Assembly (NCBI GenBank): GCA_964020085.1
Contig: OZ026597.1
Span: 15,798,915 to 15,862,914, forward strand
Source: Micromussa lordhowensis
Lineage: Eukaryota > Cnidaria > Anthozoa > Scleractinia > Lobophylliidae
DNA length: 64,000 nucleotides
Reading direction: 5' to 3'
In this document: piece by piece, positions 1 to 10,436 of the stretch
Layout: each line of letters starts with the position of its first letter
Numbering within the stretch: the stretch's first letter is position 1
Notes under the pieces: model-generated
What the model saw: the letters and a program-made list of their open reading frames with translations, nothing else
The model's database searches: none
What the model was told of the DNA's origin: nothing
Made by a program: the position numbers and the translations under genes

Positions 1-185
1 TTACGCTACCGACTCGTCGTCTTGTGCTGCTAAACAAAACTTTCCCTGGCAGAAAAATCTGAAATTAATGCAAATGTCGCATCTCAGAAACTTTGATTAA
101 AACCCGTGTCTTCAAAGATATAGTATTTTGGCGTTTGAATGAACGATTTATGCCAAATAGAACCGGAGATATTTTTAGCGTTTAC
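1..185. repeat. Left copy of a ~185-bp direct repeat flanking a zinc-finger ORF
   Basis: The first 185 bases recur in diverged form at 1177-1365, in the same orientation. Shared blocks include ACCGACTCGTC, AACTTTCCCTGGCAGAAAAA, CATCTCAGAAAC, TTGGCGTTTGAATGAAC and AGAACCGGAGATAT. The pair brackets the ORF at 506-922. The left edge may lie outside the window, so terminal repeats cannot be judged. Confidence 0.7.
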
Positions 186-224
186 GTTCACGCGTGGGAA
201 AGTTCATTACGCATGGTTCGCACG

Positions 225-356
225 GGCCTTGAATAGTCCTTGAAAAAGCATCAACCCCTTGAAAAGTCCTTGAAAATTGAAAAATCTGCTCAAGTCCTTG
301 AAAAGTCCTTGAATTTTCCCCATTTTCCCTTGAATCTTATAGAAAGGTCCTTGAAT
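225..356. repeat. CCTTGAAAAGT short tandem/dispersed repeat block
   Basis: The word CCTTGAAAAGT and variants recur about nine times here, irregularly spaced. The same word recurs at 1093-1150 in the same orientation, on the other side of the zinc-finger ORF. Clusters of short subterminal repeats like this are typical of hAT-like transposons, where they bind transposase. That role is inference. Confidence 0.65.
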
Positions 357-505
357 AAACAAAACTTCATCAACGCAATGTTTTCTTGCGCACAAAAAAC
401 GTTCAAAGCTAACAAGACACAGTTTTCTGCATGAAACATCGCGTGAAACTGTTTACGGTGAGTCTGGTGTACTTCATTGCTGTTATTTGACGCACCTTAG
501 GAACC

Positions 506-922
506 GTGCCTTCCAGGGATAAGGTATTGCAATTACCTGTACCCCCCTACAATGTAATCGGTCTCGTGCACATGGAATTCGTCATGGAGTCAAAAGGGCG
601 GAAAGGCCAGTGTTTATACAATAAGAAATGGGAACATGACTCTCAATACAAAGCCTGGGTTAGTGCATATAAAGCGGACAAGCGAAAAGCATTGTGCCAT
701 TGGTGTGACCGGACAATTGACGTCTCAAGTATGGGCGAGAGCGCGCTAAAATCGCACTCAAGAAGCGAGAAGCACAAGCAAAACAGTCGATGTCAACAGA
801 CAGGGAAGTTGATTTTCGTGACCCAAGCCAATTCACTTCGAAAAACAGCCAAGGAGAAATTTCAAGAACTAACTGACTTAAATGCAAGCTTAAATTCCAA
901 ACTAGAAAAGCTAAAAGAATAG
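506..922 (+). CDS. Single-exon C2H2 zinc-finger protein of a repetitive unit
   Basis: A 138-residue reading frame starts ATG at 506 and stops at 922. Residues ~64-92 contain Cys-x2-Cys followed by His-x5-His (ALCHWCDRTIDVS, then KSHSRSEKHKQN), a BED/hAT-type zinc finger. A lysine-rich, heptad-like tail (residues ~115-138) could form a short coiled coil. No transposase core is present, so this is either a DNA-binding accessory protein or the 5' end of a longer, lost transposase. It sits between the direct repeats (1-185, 1177-1365) and the CCTTGAAAAGT blocks, which argues for a transposon-derived gene rather than a host gene. It lies inside or just upstream of the MAU2 transcription unit on the same strand. 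Whether it is expressed cannot be told. Confidence 0.55.
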   Translation: MPSRDKVLQLPVPPYNVIGLVHMEFVMESKGRKGQCLYNKKWEHDSQYKAWVSAYKADKRKALCHWCDRTIDVSSMGESALKSHSRSEKHKQNSRCQQTGKLIFVTQANSLRKTAKEKFQELTDLNASLNSKLEKLKE

Positions 923-1092
923 ACACAATCAAAACATTTTCTGAGGTTTGTTTTAATGTTATTTGATTTCCTGTACTGCATTTATGGAAGTTTCCTGTTT
1001 ATATTGCATGTTTCCTTGCACAACATCCCATACAAAAAGTCATTTATATCGATTGGTTTATAACATGTATGTCGAATTGAGTAGAAAATCAA

Positions 1093-1150
1093 GTCCTTGA
1101 AAGAGAAGGATTTGTCCTTGAAAAGTCCTTGAAAAGTCCTTGATAAGAAA
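1093..1150. repeat. Second CCTTGAAAAGT repeat block
   Basis: This block holds five copies of TCCTTGAAA, one of them interrupted, in the same orientation as the block at 225-356. Confidence 0.65.
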
Positions 1151-1176
1151 GGTCTCAGGTCTGTATGAACCATGTT

Positions 1177-1365
1177 ACGTTACCGACTCGTCATCTCCTA
1201 CGCTAGACGAAACTTTCCCTGGCAGAAAAAAATTGAAACTACAGTGTATTGCAAACGGCACATCTCAGAAACCTTGATTTAAACTCCAGTCGTCGAAGAT
1301 ATACGTTTTTGTTAAATTGGCGTTTGAATGAACAATTTGTACCCCACAGAACCGGAGATATAATT
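1177..1365. repeat. Right copy of the direct repeat flanking the zinc-finger ORF
   Basis: A diverged duplicate of 1-185 with small insertions and deletions. It keeps ACCGACTCGTC, CTTTCCCTGGCAGAAAAA, TTGGCGTTTGAATGAAC and AGAACCGGAGATAT. Confidence 0.7.
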
Positions 1366-1801
1366 TCTTTAATAATTTCCGTGACGCTTTTGTGACTCCA
1401 TTTACATGAAAAGACAATTGTCTCGCCCGCGCGTGTTGAAAGTCGGAACATTTTTCTCCTACACAAAATTTAGTGGTCGTTTGAGTTAGCGGTTATTGGA
1501 GAGCAAACAAATGTAGGCAGCTGAAGTATGAGTATATGATATCTAGTGCCAAAATACTCACAGTATCAGGATTGAAAAATTATAGAGAACAAGATTCGCA
1601 AAATCAACTCTTTGCCCTTGTGTTCGCATGAATTGAAATGCATGTAATTCTTCTTATACATGTAGTTTATGCAGATATAACACCGATGCACATCTTATGT
1701 TGGACGTTCCCATCGATTTGCCAACGAACTGCAGTGCAGCAACCGTTACAAATGTCCGGTTTTTTACGCGTAATATATGCCATACTAAATGCATCAGTGA
1801 T

Positions 1802-1882
1802 TCTCGAGAGAAACGAGATGCGTCTCGCGAGAAACGAGAAACGTCTCGCGAGAAATGAGACCCGTCTCGTGAGGAACGAGAC
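1802..1882. repeat. ~21-bp tandem repeat carrying palindromic TCTCGCGAGA motifs
   Basis: Four units of about 21 bp of the form CGTCTCGCGAGAAACGAGA. The exact 10-mer TCTCGCGAGA occurs at 1823-1832 and 1844-1853, with one-base variants at 1802-1811 and 1865-1874. In vertebrates this palindrome is a promoter element bound by BANP. A role here is inference. It lies about 200 bp upstream of the first MAU2 exon seen in the window. Confidence 0.6.
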
Positions 1883-2056
1883 GAGAGGTGGTAACTTACC
1901 TTTGAGCGGTACTGTAATTCCTACTAAAGTTTGTGGCAAAAAATATACAGTTCTGTAAAACTATGGTGTACAAATGTAGTTGGTGTAGATCATACATGTA
2001 GCATGCCTCTTGTAGGGGTGCTTATAATTACGCTAATAGGCTTAACTCTTGTCTAG

Positions 2057-5000
2057 CTTGGAACTGGATTTGAAGAAATTCACTTAGAAGCCATGTGCAT
2101 TTTAACAGACATTTACAAAGAACAGGTATTATATTTTTTTGGATCTGTCAATTCTAAGTGGGTACGGCATTTGCAAGACTTAATTGGCAAGGCTTTTCAT
2201 GTCACATGCCTGGCAAGTCCCACGCAAAAGAATACTGTTTTAAAAATGCCAGCCCATTGTGGGTAGGAAATTTTGGACTCAGAAGGATCGTAAGATGCCA
2301 GGATACAGGGGAAAAAGAGAAGTTAAAAAGCCAAAGTTATCATGGCAATTTGCCATGTGTAGTTAAATGTTTATATGCCAGCACCAGCAAATATAAATGT
2401 GCATGCTGCTATGCATGTAAGCTAAAAAAACTCCAATCGCATGCCAGTACACTGCAAAAATTGAAAGGCCATGCTGAAGATCATCAGCGTAACCTACACC
2501 AAATACACCCTGGGACATTTGCCATAGCAACTACACTGTACATGTAAGTCAGCCTTGGATGGGAATTAGTTGTCAATATTATAAATTTCCTGATTGTATA
2601 ATGCCTATATAGAGAACTTAATAATAAAAACCATAAACTTTACTTGAGTCCTACACTTTTCCTGAGAACCTCACTGCCACAAGTGCAAACATTTGCCATG
2701 TTGCTTCCCTGTGCAACACCATGTGCAAAGATGGCAGAAAGAAACCTTGACAGCTTCACAGGCCAAGAATTGCAGTTACTGATTACAAAGCTGTCTTATC
2801 CCTCGCAGTCTAACATAGAACTGTAGATATTGTAGATATAATATATTATAGTTATGATTAACTTTGAAGATTTTTTTGATCCCTTCCTCTGTATTTTTTG
2901 TATCGTGCTTGTAACCACAGGGTATAATTAATTTTTGGATTTATTGGGCCAAATTTTGTTTTATGGGTACTCAGATTAAGTAACATCTGCACTGTCTGTT
3001 CCTATATCTCCTCTTTCACAGTCCTTTAGAGAAGTGTACTGGGCAATTTTATATTAGGTTACATGTAGTCTTAATGAAACGCATTTGAGTTGTTTTCCTC
3101 ACAAAGGTAATTGACAGAAATAATTCTAGGCACTCACTGGTTAACAGTGATTGAATGTAATTTATTTTTGCTCATGGATGTTACGTAACATCCATGAGCT
3201 TAGGAGGCAGCCGGATGGCACTCGATCACTCACTCACTCACTCACTCACTCACTCACTCACTCACTCACTCACTCGATTCTGATTAATTTATTCATTAAA
3301 CCGGATTAAATCGTTTCTCCCAACCCTCCCCTGCTTAGTATGGTTCTTTTCCTAGGCACTTCATGGTGTAGGTTCAGCAGGTTTTAGCGGGGTACTAGAA
3401 AGACGAATTTTTTGTCCGACAACATGGAGTTCGTACATATGGCGGCTAACGCGGCACGAAGATGGTTTTCGGTTCAACTCGTAGAGTTGTAAAATTGAAA
3501 TTTGTCAAGCTAAGCAGCAGTAGCTGTAACAAATGGACATGGAAAAGACAAGAAGCATAGCATAGCGCTCGTTTAAAAACCCATGTGTAAATTCATAAGG
3601 TCAAGGTGTTTTTTCATTAGACGTAAACAAAATTCTCCGATTACAAGTCACGCTAAACTCACGCTATGCAAAGAATGTAATCAGATACTCTTTTTTCGTA
3701 TATTTGCTGAAGGGCAAGAGAGTCACGTTTCGCAGAAAATGTAAGTTTCGTGACCTGAAGGTTTTGCGTGATCCGTGAAGAACCTGAAATATTAACCGAT
3801 ATTCGTGATTTTACCACACAACTCTACGTGATTTTGAGACACAAGTTCTCCGAATAGTTACAGTGGTCTATCGAGAGTGCCTTAGCCATGCAATATGCAA
3901 TACGGAGCCTTGATTTAGCCATTCGCGAGTTTCCTTCCTACAAACACTGTTTTTAATGTAAGAGCAGGTCCTTACTTTCTTATTTTCGTAATTCGGGAAA
4001 TCGAATTTTTTTTATCCGTGAACCGTGATCCTCTGTATTTTAGGTTCGTGAACCGTGCCAGAGACTTCCCTGTACGACCCTCTTGATATCTAAAGCTTTT
4101 AATCGGACATTGTAAACAGTTAAGAGAAGATGGTAAATTGTTGTTTTGTTAGATTATTTTTTATCAGTGCTGGCCTGATGGGCCGCTTGGCACAAATGTA
4201 CACTTTGTCTTCCACCGTCTGAGTTTCTATTTGCAGAACGAGTGCTCGTGCCAAACGTTTCCGTGACCGTGCAGGTGACATATATTTCATACCAATAGTT
4301 TTGCTCAAAGACTCGTTTTGCCACAGTGGCAAAAGTAAACTTGGCATTGGGCTATTCATCCATGAGCTGCTCAGAGAGCCTTTGATTTATATTGAATTTG
4401 TTTTCATTGATTTTGTGATTTTCAGGGCCAATTTCATCTTGCAAAGTCTTCTTTACGTCAGGCACTTGAAGTGGCTCATGCAAGCATTTTGCCTTTCTGG
4501 CAATTCAAAATCACTTTCCAGTTAGCGGTAAGTATATAGACAGGAGATGGGAATCTTTTTCGGTGTTTTCTGGTGTTTGCTTGGTAAATGTTCTGAAAGG
4601 ACATACTTTATCAGGGATGTACATGTAATAGACATGTACATGCGGTGCAATCTCATGGCCTGAGTCAAAACACCTAACTAGTTAACAATAATAATCTCAA
4701 TGATCATTCCTGGAGTGCACACTGAATATTAAAAGCAACAAACTGAGGGTGTGAAGAAGGGTGATTTTCCACTGGCTGAGTGGAGCGAAATAAGTGGAAA
4801 ATGTTTTTCTCACAAACCGCTGGGACCTGGGGATGGGTTTAGGTCATGTGATATGTAAGGGCGGGCAGTTGTTTTGTGTTGACCGCCATTGCTTGACCTT
4901 CCCACCCACCCACCCTAGAGTTTTTCAGGTGTTCATTTCGCTTCTGAAGGATTTTTTATTTCGTTTTGATTCTTGCAATTTCATGTTTTGACCTTCCATG

Positions 5001-8000
5001 TACATGTATACTTGTATATTTTGTGAAGCTGTTATTGTGTGAATAAAGGTCAGGCTTGGGGTGGTCGGCTTGACCTCGCTCCCAGGTGTGTGTGAGAATT
5101 ATAATTAATTGTTTTTAATATGATTTCTCTCACTGTGATAAATAATTATTATTGTTTCTTAGGATGTGCATGCAAGTGACAAAGAACTGAAAGCTGCAAC
5201 AGAGGTTCTGGAAATGGGAGAGAGATTTGCTGAGCAATGTGGATCACACTATATGAAGTGAGAAATATTATTGAAATTTAACTAGTTATTTTGTATGTTA
5301 TTCCTAAAACAGTTAGTAAAGATGCAGATTAGTGGATCAATACACACAAATGTATGTATGACGGTCTAATCCCTTCGGGATGATCTGGAATAGGTCCCAG
5401 TCCTGATCAGTAATCCAGCGTCATTCAGATCATGGTACATTAAAGGAACTGATGAATCCATTCTGGGCAAGGATTCATCATTTCCTTTGATTAGTCAGTG
5501 ATCCTAGCCTGAGCCAGATCATCCCAAAGGAAAGTACTCAACTAAGATTCAACTAAAAAGACTGTCAGGGGTTTTTCTGTTTTACATAAATGGTACATGA
5601 ATACAAGTTTGGCATGCAGTAGTGATGATTAATAAATAAATTATCATTTTGTTAATTAAAAACAGAAGTTTCCAAATTGTGTTTTCCAACTATGTTTTCT
5701 CAAACTCAACTCTACTTGGAGCTCAAATCCCATGGATTTGCTTTTCAGTCATTTTAGCATGATCTGCTCTCTTGATTGCCCGCTTTCTCAACTATGTTTT
5801 GTTTCCTTTGACAGTTTGGGATGGTATGGTTTGATGTTATATTAATAACAGTTTGTGATTAGTACTTCTGGTATTGAAAAAACTGTCAAATTTGAAGAAT
5901 TTCATGTTTATATATATACAGGTACTGTACTTCAACTCGTTGCTTGCTTTTGAAGTCATCTTGCTCTCTTTTTTAGGTGTCTTTTTGCACTAACCAGAGC
6001 TATGGTAAGAGTTATTATTAAAGATTATTAATATAAACACTAGTGAAATACCAGGATTTTTCCTTTCACTTAAAATATCATATCTTAATTGCATGCAGTG
6101 GTACTATTAATTTTTTACATCTTTCACATGTGAAGGTACAGATCACCACTTGCATCATGGTTATATAATAATTCAAAACTAAACTTAGATGTGTTGTTGT
6201 GTGATCGAAACATCATCGGATCTTCCTCGGATAACTTCTCAGATATACATCTTCCTAGGATATCTTCGGTAATCTTCAGAAATTTTCAGAAAATGTTCAG
6301 AAACATTTGTCTGGCCTTTGGACAACTTTTGGAGAATCTTCGGAAAGTGTCTTAAATCGTAAAAAAGTTGTCATTAGTATGTTTATTTAGAAAATAACCC
6401 AAAGCAAATACGCACGCTGATTGGTTTAAAACCGTGTTTCCATTAAGAGCTCCAGATTTCTATCCCGAGTCAACTATCACGCATAGAAATCGAGAGCGAA
6501 TAATCTAATTGTTTTAGTATAAATCTACTATTCGTTCAAACGTTTATCTAAATCCTCTTCGCAGACACTTCGAAAATGCTAAGAAGCGGCCGTCATTTTG
6601 CTAACAAGCACACACTGCTATGCTACTCACTATCTATTACAGAATAGATAGCGTAGCCAATCAGAGGACAGCATTCGTGATAGAACGCTAGTAGATTTAT
6701 ACTAAAACTCGATAGAAACACAGAACTACATGTACATGTAGCACGAGCTGTTGACGTAATGATGGCGTGAACAAAGAGAATTTACATTTTGATGATCGAA
6801 GTAACCAAGTTGTTTTTCTTTTTCTTTCTCGCGGTATTTTCTAAAAGAAATAGAAAACATGTTCTCTGTGTTCCTATTGAGTTATGGAAACACTCATGAA
6901 AGTTTGGGAGAACTTGAAAAAGCTGTAGAAACACTCGCCTGCGGTTCATGTTCCCACAGCATTTCTCGTTCTCCCAAACTTTCACTCATGTTTCTATAAC
7001 TCGATAGAAACACGGCACATGTTTTCTATTTCTTAAATAATAAACAGAACATTTAGATTACATGCTCGCTTGTGGATATATTGTAGGTCAAAATGAAATT
7101 CAGGTTAAAATGAAATTCCTTTGTCTCTTATCCTAGTTATTCAATTATCGTGAAGGAAATTGACAAATTAAACGAGGTTAAAAATCATTTAACCTGAATT
7201 TCATTTTGACCTACTCATGTTCAACTTGATTTCTCACTCGTTTCCTGCACTCACTTGTGAGGTATCGAGTTCAGTTTTCACTTGCTAATTAAATACTGCT
7301 TTTCCAAAATGGCAATTAGTATTACAAAGCACCATAAAAAAAAATTTGATAATGATTTAGACATCAATGGCTCAAATGGGCCATTTTGAAAAGTATTTGA
7401 GTGATGATATAACTTTCTTTTCACACAGGCATTTATGATGATCAAAGAGTTGAGTCATGCCAATGCCATTCTATCCATGATAGCAAGTTTCCTTGAGAGA
7501 TGGAACATTTCTACTTATCAACGGGAATCAATCCGAGTGTTTTATTTGCTGCTTAAAGTGTGGAACTCTTTGACATTGGCACAGGTATTTTGAGCTGCTG
7601 CCCGTAACATCATATAAACATAGGCACACAAAGTATGCAAGAGTTATTTCTTGTGAATTAAAAGCCACTGGAGGTAGCAGAACCCACTTATAACAGTTAT
7701 GATGAGGTTCATCCAACAAGTTTGCTTGGTTACGATCTACAGCACACAAAAAATTAGAATTTGTTTCACCATTAGCCTGCGAACGCAGACGTATTTCCGG
7801 CGGTCACTTGGTTTTGCCGAAAATAACGTCTGCAAACCCGAGCCAGGAAACGATTTCTGTGACGTAGTGACTATTGTTTTCTGTTTGGCCAATCACATTC
7901 CTTCATAGAATGAAACTCAAGTGCTCCTCGCAGCTACTCTACTCGCGCGCGACAGAAAGAGCGGATTTCCCGCTCTGGCATACTTATAACCATGAATGAA

Positions 8001-10398
8001 ACGCCAAAAAAAATTCCCTTTGGAGGCGAAACTTGTATTCTCTGCAAAAAGTCCTTTCCAGTTGCAAAAGAAAAGATTAATGTCTTTGGCAAAGGTGGTT
8101 TAAATATTTCCTCACTGGTCAAACATGCAACAAACGATGATGTATCTGTTTATGTGGGGTGCGAAAAGCTCGCCATTTGTCGCACAAAGTGCTACAATCG
8201 CCTTGTGCGTTTGAAGAATGCCTTGAATAAAGTTGACAAAATTACGAGAGAAATCGAAAATGATTTTGACGGCAAGGTGCCTCTTCGGGCTAGATTGCAG
8301 AATACCCGGCCCACTTATTTGCATCTCATTGAATAAGAATAGCAACTATTGTCATATACCTCGTTCTTCGAAGCACACCGACACATGTAAATGGCTGGGC
8401 CGGGTATTCTGCAATCGCTCCCCTCTCCGATTTAAAAGACTGTCAAAAGATTCCAGCGGCACACCGGATGCTAAAAGAGGTCTTAATTTCATGTTCCAAT
8501 CAAGGCGAACTGCAAGGCGAAGCCGCTGCAAAGTCGTTGTTCATCCTATTCCCGTTTCAAGTCCCAATCTCAGCCCTATCCCATTCGGAGTTATAAATCC
8601 TTCCGGAATTCTAGCGTATGGCTTTCTTTGGATTCACTGATCTGAAATAGCAATGGTTTTGGTCACATTTACTAATGTCTGACCACAGATTTGACGTGGC
8701 AATTAACAGAGCAAAATTTCTTACTAAATTAAAGACTGAAGACCGTTGTAGGCTAAGAATGTTTTTAAATGCATTAATATTCACATCTTGTCAAAACTGT
8801 TATTGACTTTGTCGCTCCTAGAAATGCAAGATTTCAACAATTATGAGAGGAGAATGCTTGACAATTATTGCCAACATGAGTATGTCCAGTAATCATTGTA
8901 AAACTGTTAGAATAGACATATATGCAATCCTTTTGAAAGTTACTGCATTGCTAGTGAGATTAGCACAAACAATTACTACCAAGAAATATAGGAATAACAT
9001 ACCATGTAATTTTTCTTTCCAAGAAAGAAAATTATTGTATTTTACTTGCATGCACTATAATATGTACAGTGTAGTACCCTCACTATTGCATTGCATCAAG
9101 CTGAGGGACTTCTCCCTACATGTGTAACTGACTAAAGGTGCACCTTTTTCAGGCAAGAGGTATCATAAGACTTAATAGGACAGGGATTTCAAACATTAAT
9201 ATTATTGATTATTTATCCAAGAAATAAGGTCTAGTGGGGCCAAATTAGCTTTGTGAAAGGGGTTTCAGGCTACAAGCAGCAGGTGTATGAAAGGAAAGCG
9301 TTTCCTGTCAAACTCACTGTAAATGGATAGGTCTTTGACATTGGACCAGAGCCTCCTTGAATAAAACTTTGTTAATGCCCTTCCTCCTCCCCAAAGACAT
9401 AGTTCTGTAGTAAAAAATCTTATAAATTATAAATAAAAACATTCCCTTCACTTCAGAGCCAGGTTGTTCAAAGCCCGATTAAGCTAACCCAGGATTAGGG
9501 AGAAGTTTGATTTCATTTTTGTAGCTTTTCAGCAATGTGTTCTGTTTATATTCTTTGTTCTTCAGTTTTGAGCATGACTAATCTCAAACTAGACAAAACA
9601 CAAGCGGTGGATAATATTTTTATAGGAGAAAAATCATTACCTCGGTTACCTTTTAATCCTGGGTTAACATTAAGCGGCTTTTGAACAACCCGGTCCAGGT
9701 TCATGATTGAAACCAAAACTCTCTGAAATGATTCTTACATGTATACTATTGAAGGAAGTACTTTTCTATTTATAGTTTTCCTATTTACCCATAAGCTATC
9801 AAACTGTTTATGTTTGACTTAGTTTAAAGTAAACAAGATTTTGCTTATTTCCATGTCTCACTTATGTGAAATTGGGCAAAATACTCTTGGCAGTCCTGGC
9901 ATTCTAAGGTTGATTGTCTAGTTGATTTTTGTACTTCTTTCCTCTTTCAAGCAGTCTGAGCTTGAGCCCTGGCTGGGAACATTGTATTGTGTTCTTGGGC
10001 ACAACACTTCACTATCACAGTGCCTCTTTCCATTCGGATGTATAAATAGGTACTGGCAAATTTAATACTGGGGGGCAACCTTGTGATGGACTAGCATCCC
10101 ATCCAAAGCAGTGGTAGAATTACTCCTAGTTGCTAAGTGTCTAAGTGTCAGCTTGATGGATCACTTGGCCCATGTGCAGACTTAACTTCCACACCTGAGT
10201 TGCTGTTTTGCCCCACAAATGCTTGTTCAAAACATTTCACATGAAAATGACTTGATTTAAAGAGATTGAAAGTACAGGTGACATGTTTCCATAGTTTCCC
10301 ACAAAGACTCATTTTGCCACAGAGGCAAGAGGCCACTATTCATCCATGAGCTGGCTCAGGGAGCCTTTGATTGAGTATTTGTAATAATAATAATAACG

Positions 10399-10436
<38 letters not shown>

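Noticed and set aside
225..1150. CCTTGAAAAGT blocks as a CRISPR array
   Set aside because: Repeat length and spacing are irregular, the spacers are not unique fixed-length units, and the context is an animal genome.
8233..8640. Separate 135-residue gene
   Set aside because: Its first half runs through the nested MITE; only the part after 8417 looks coding and it belongs to the interrupted element gene.
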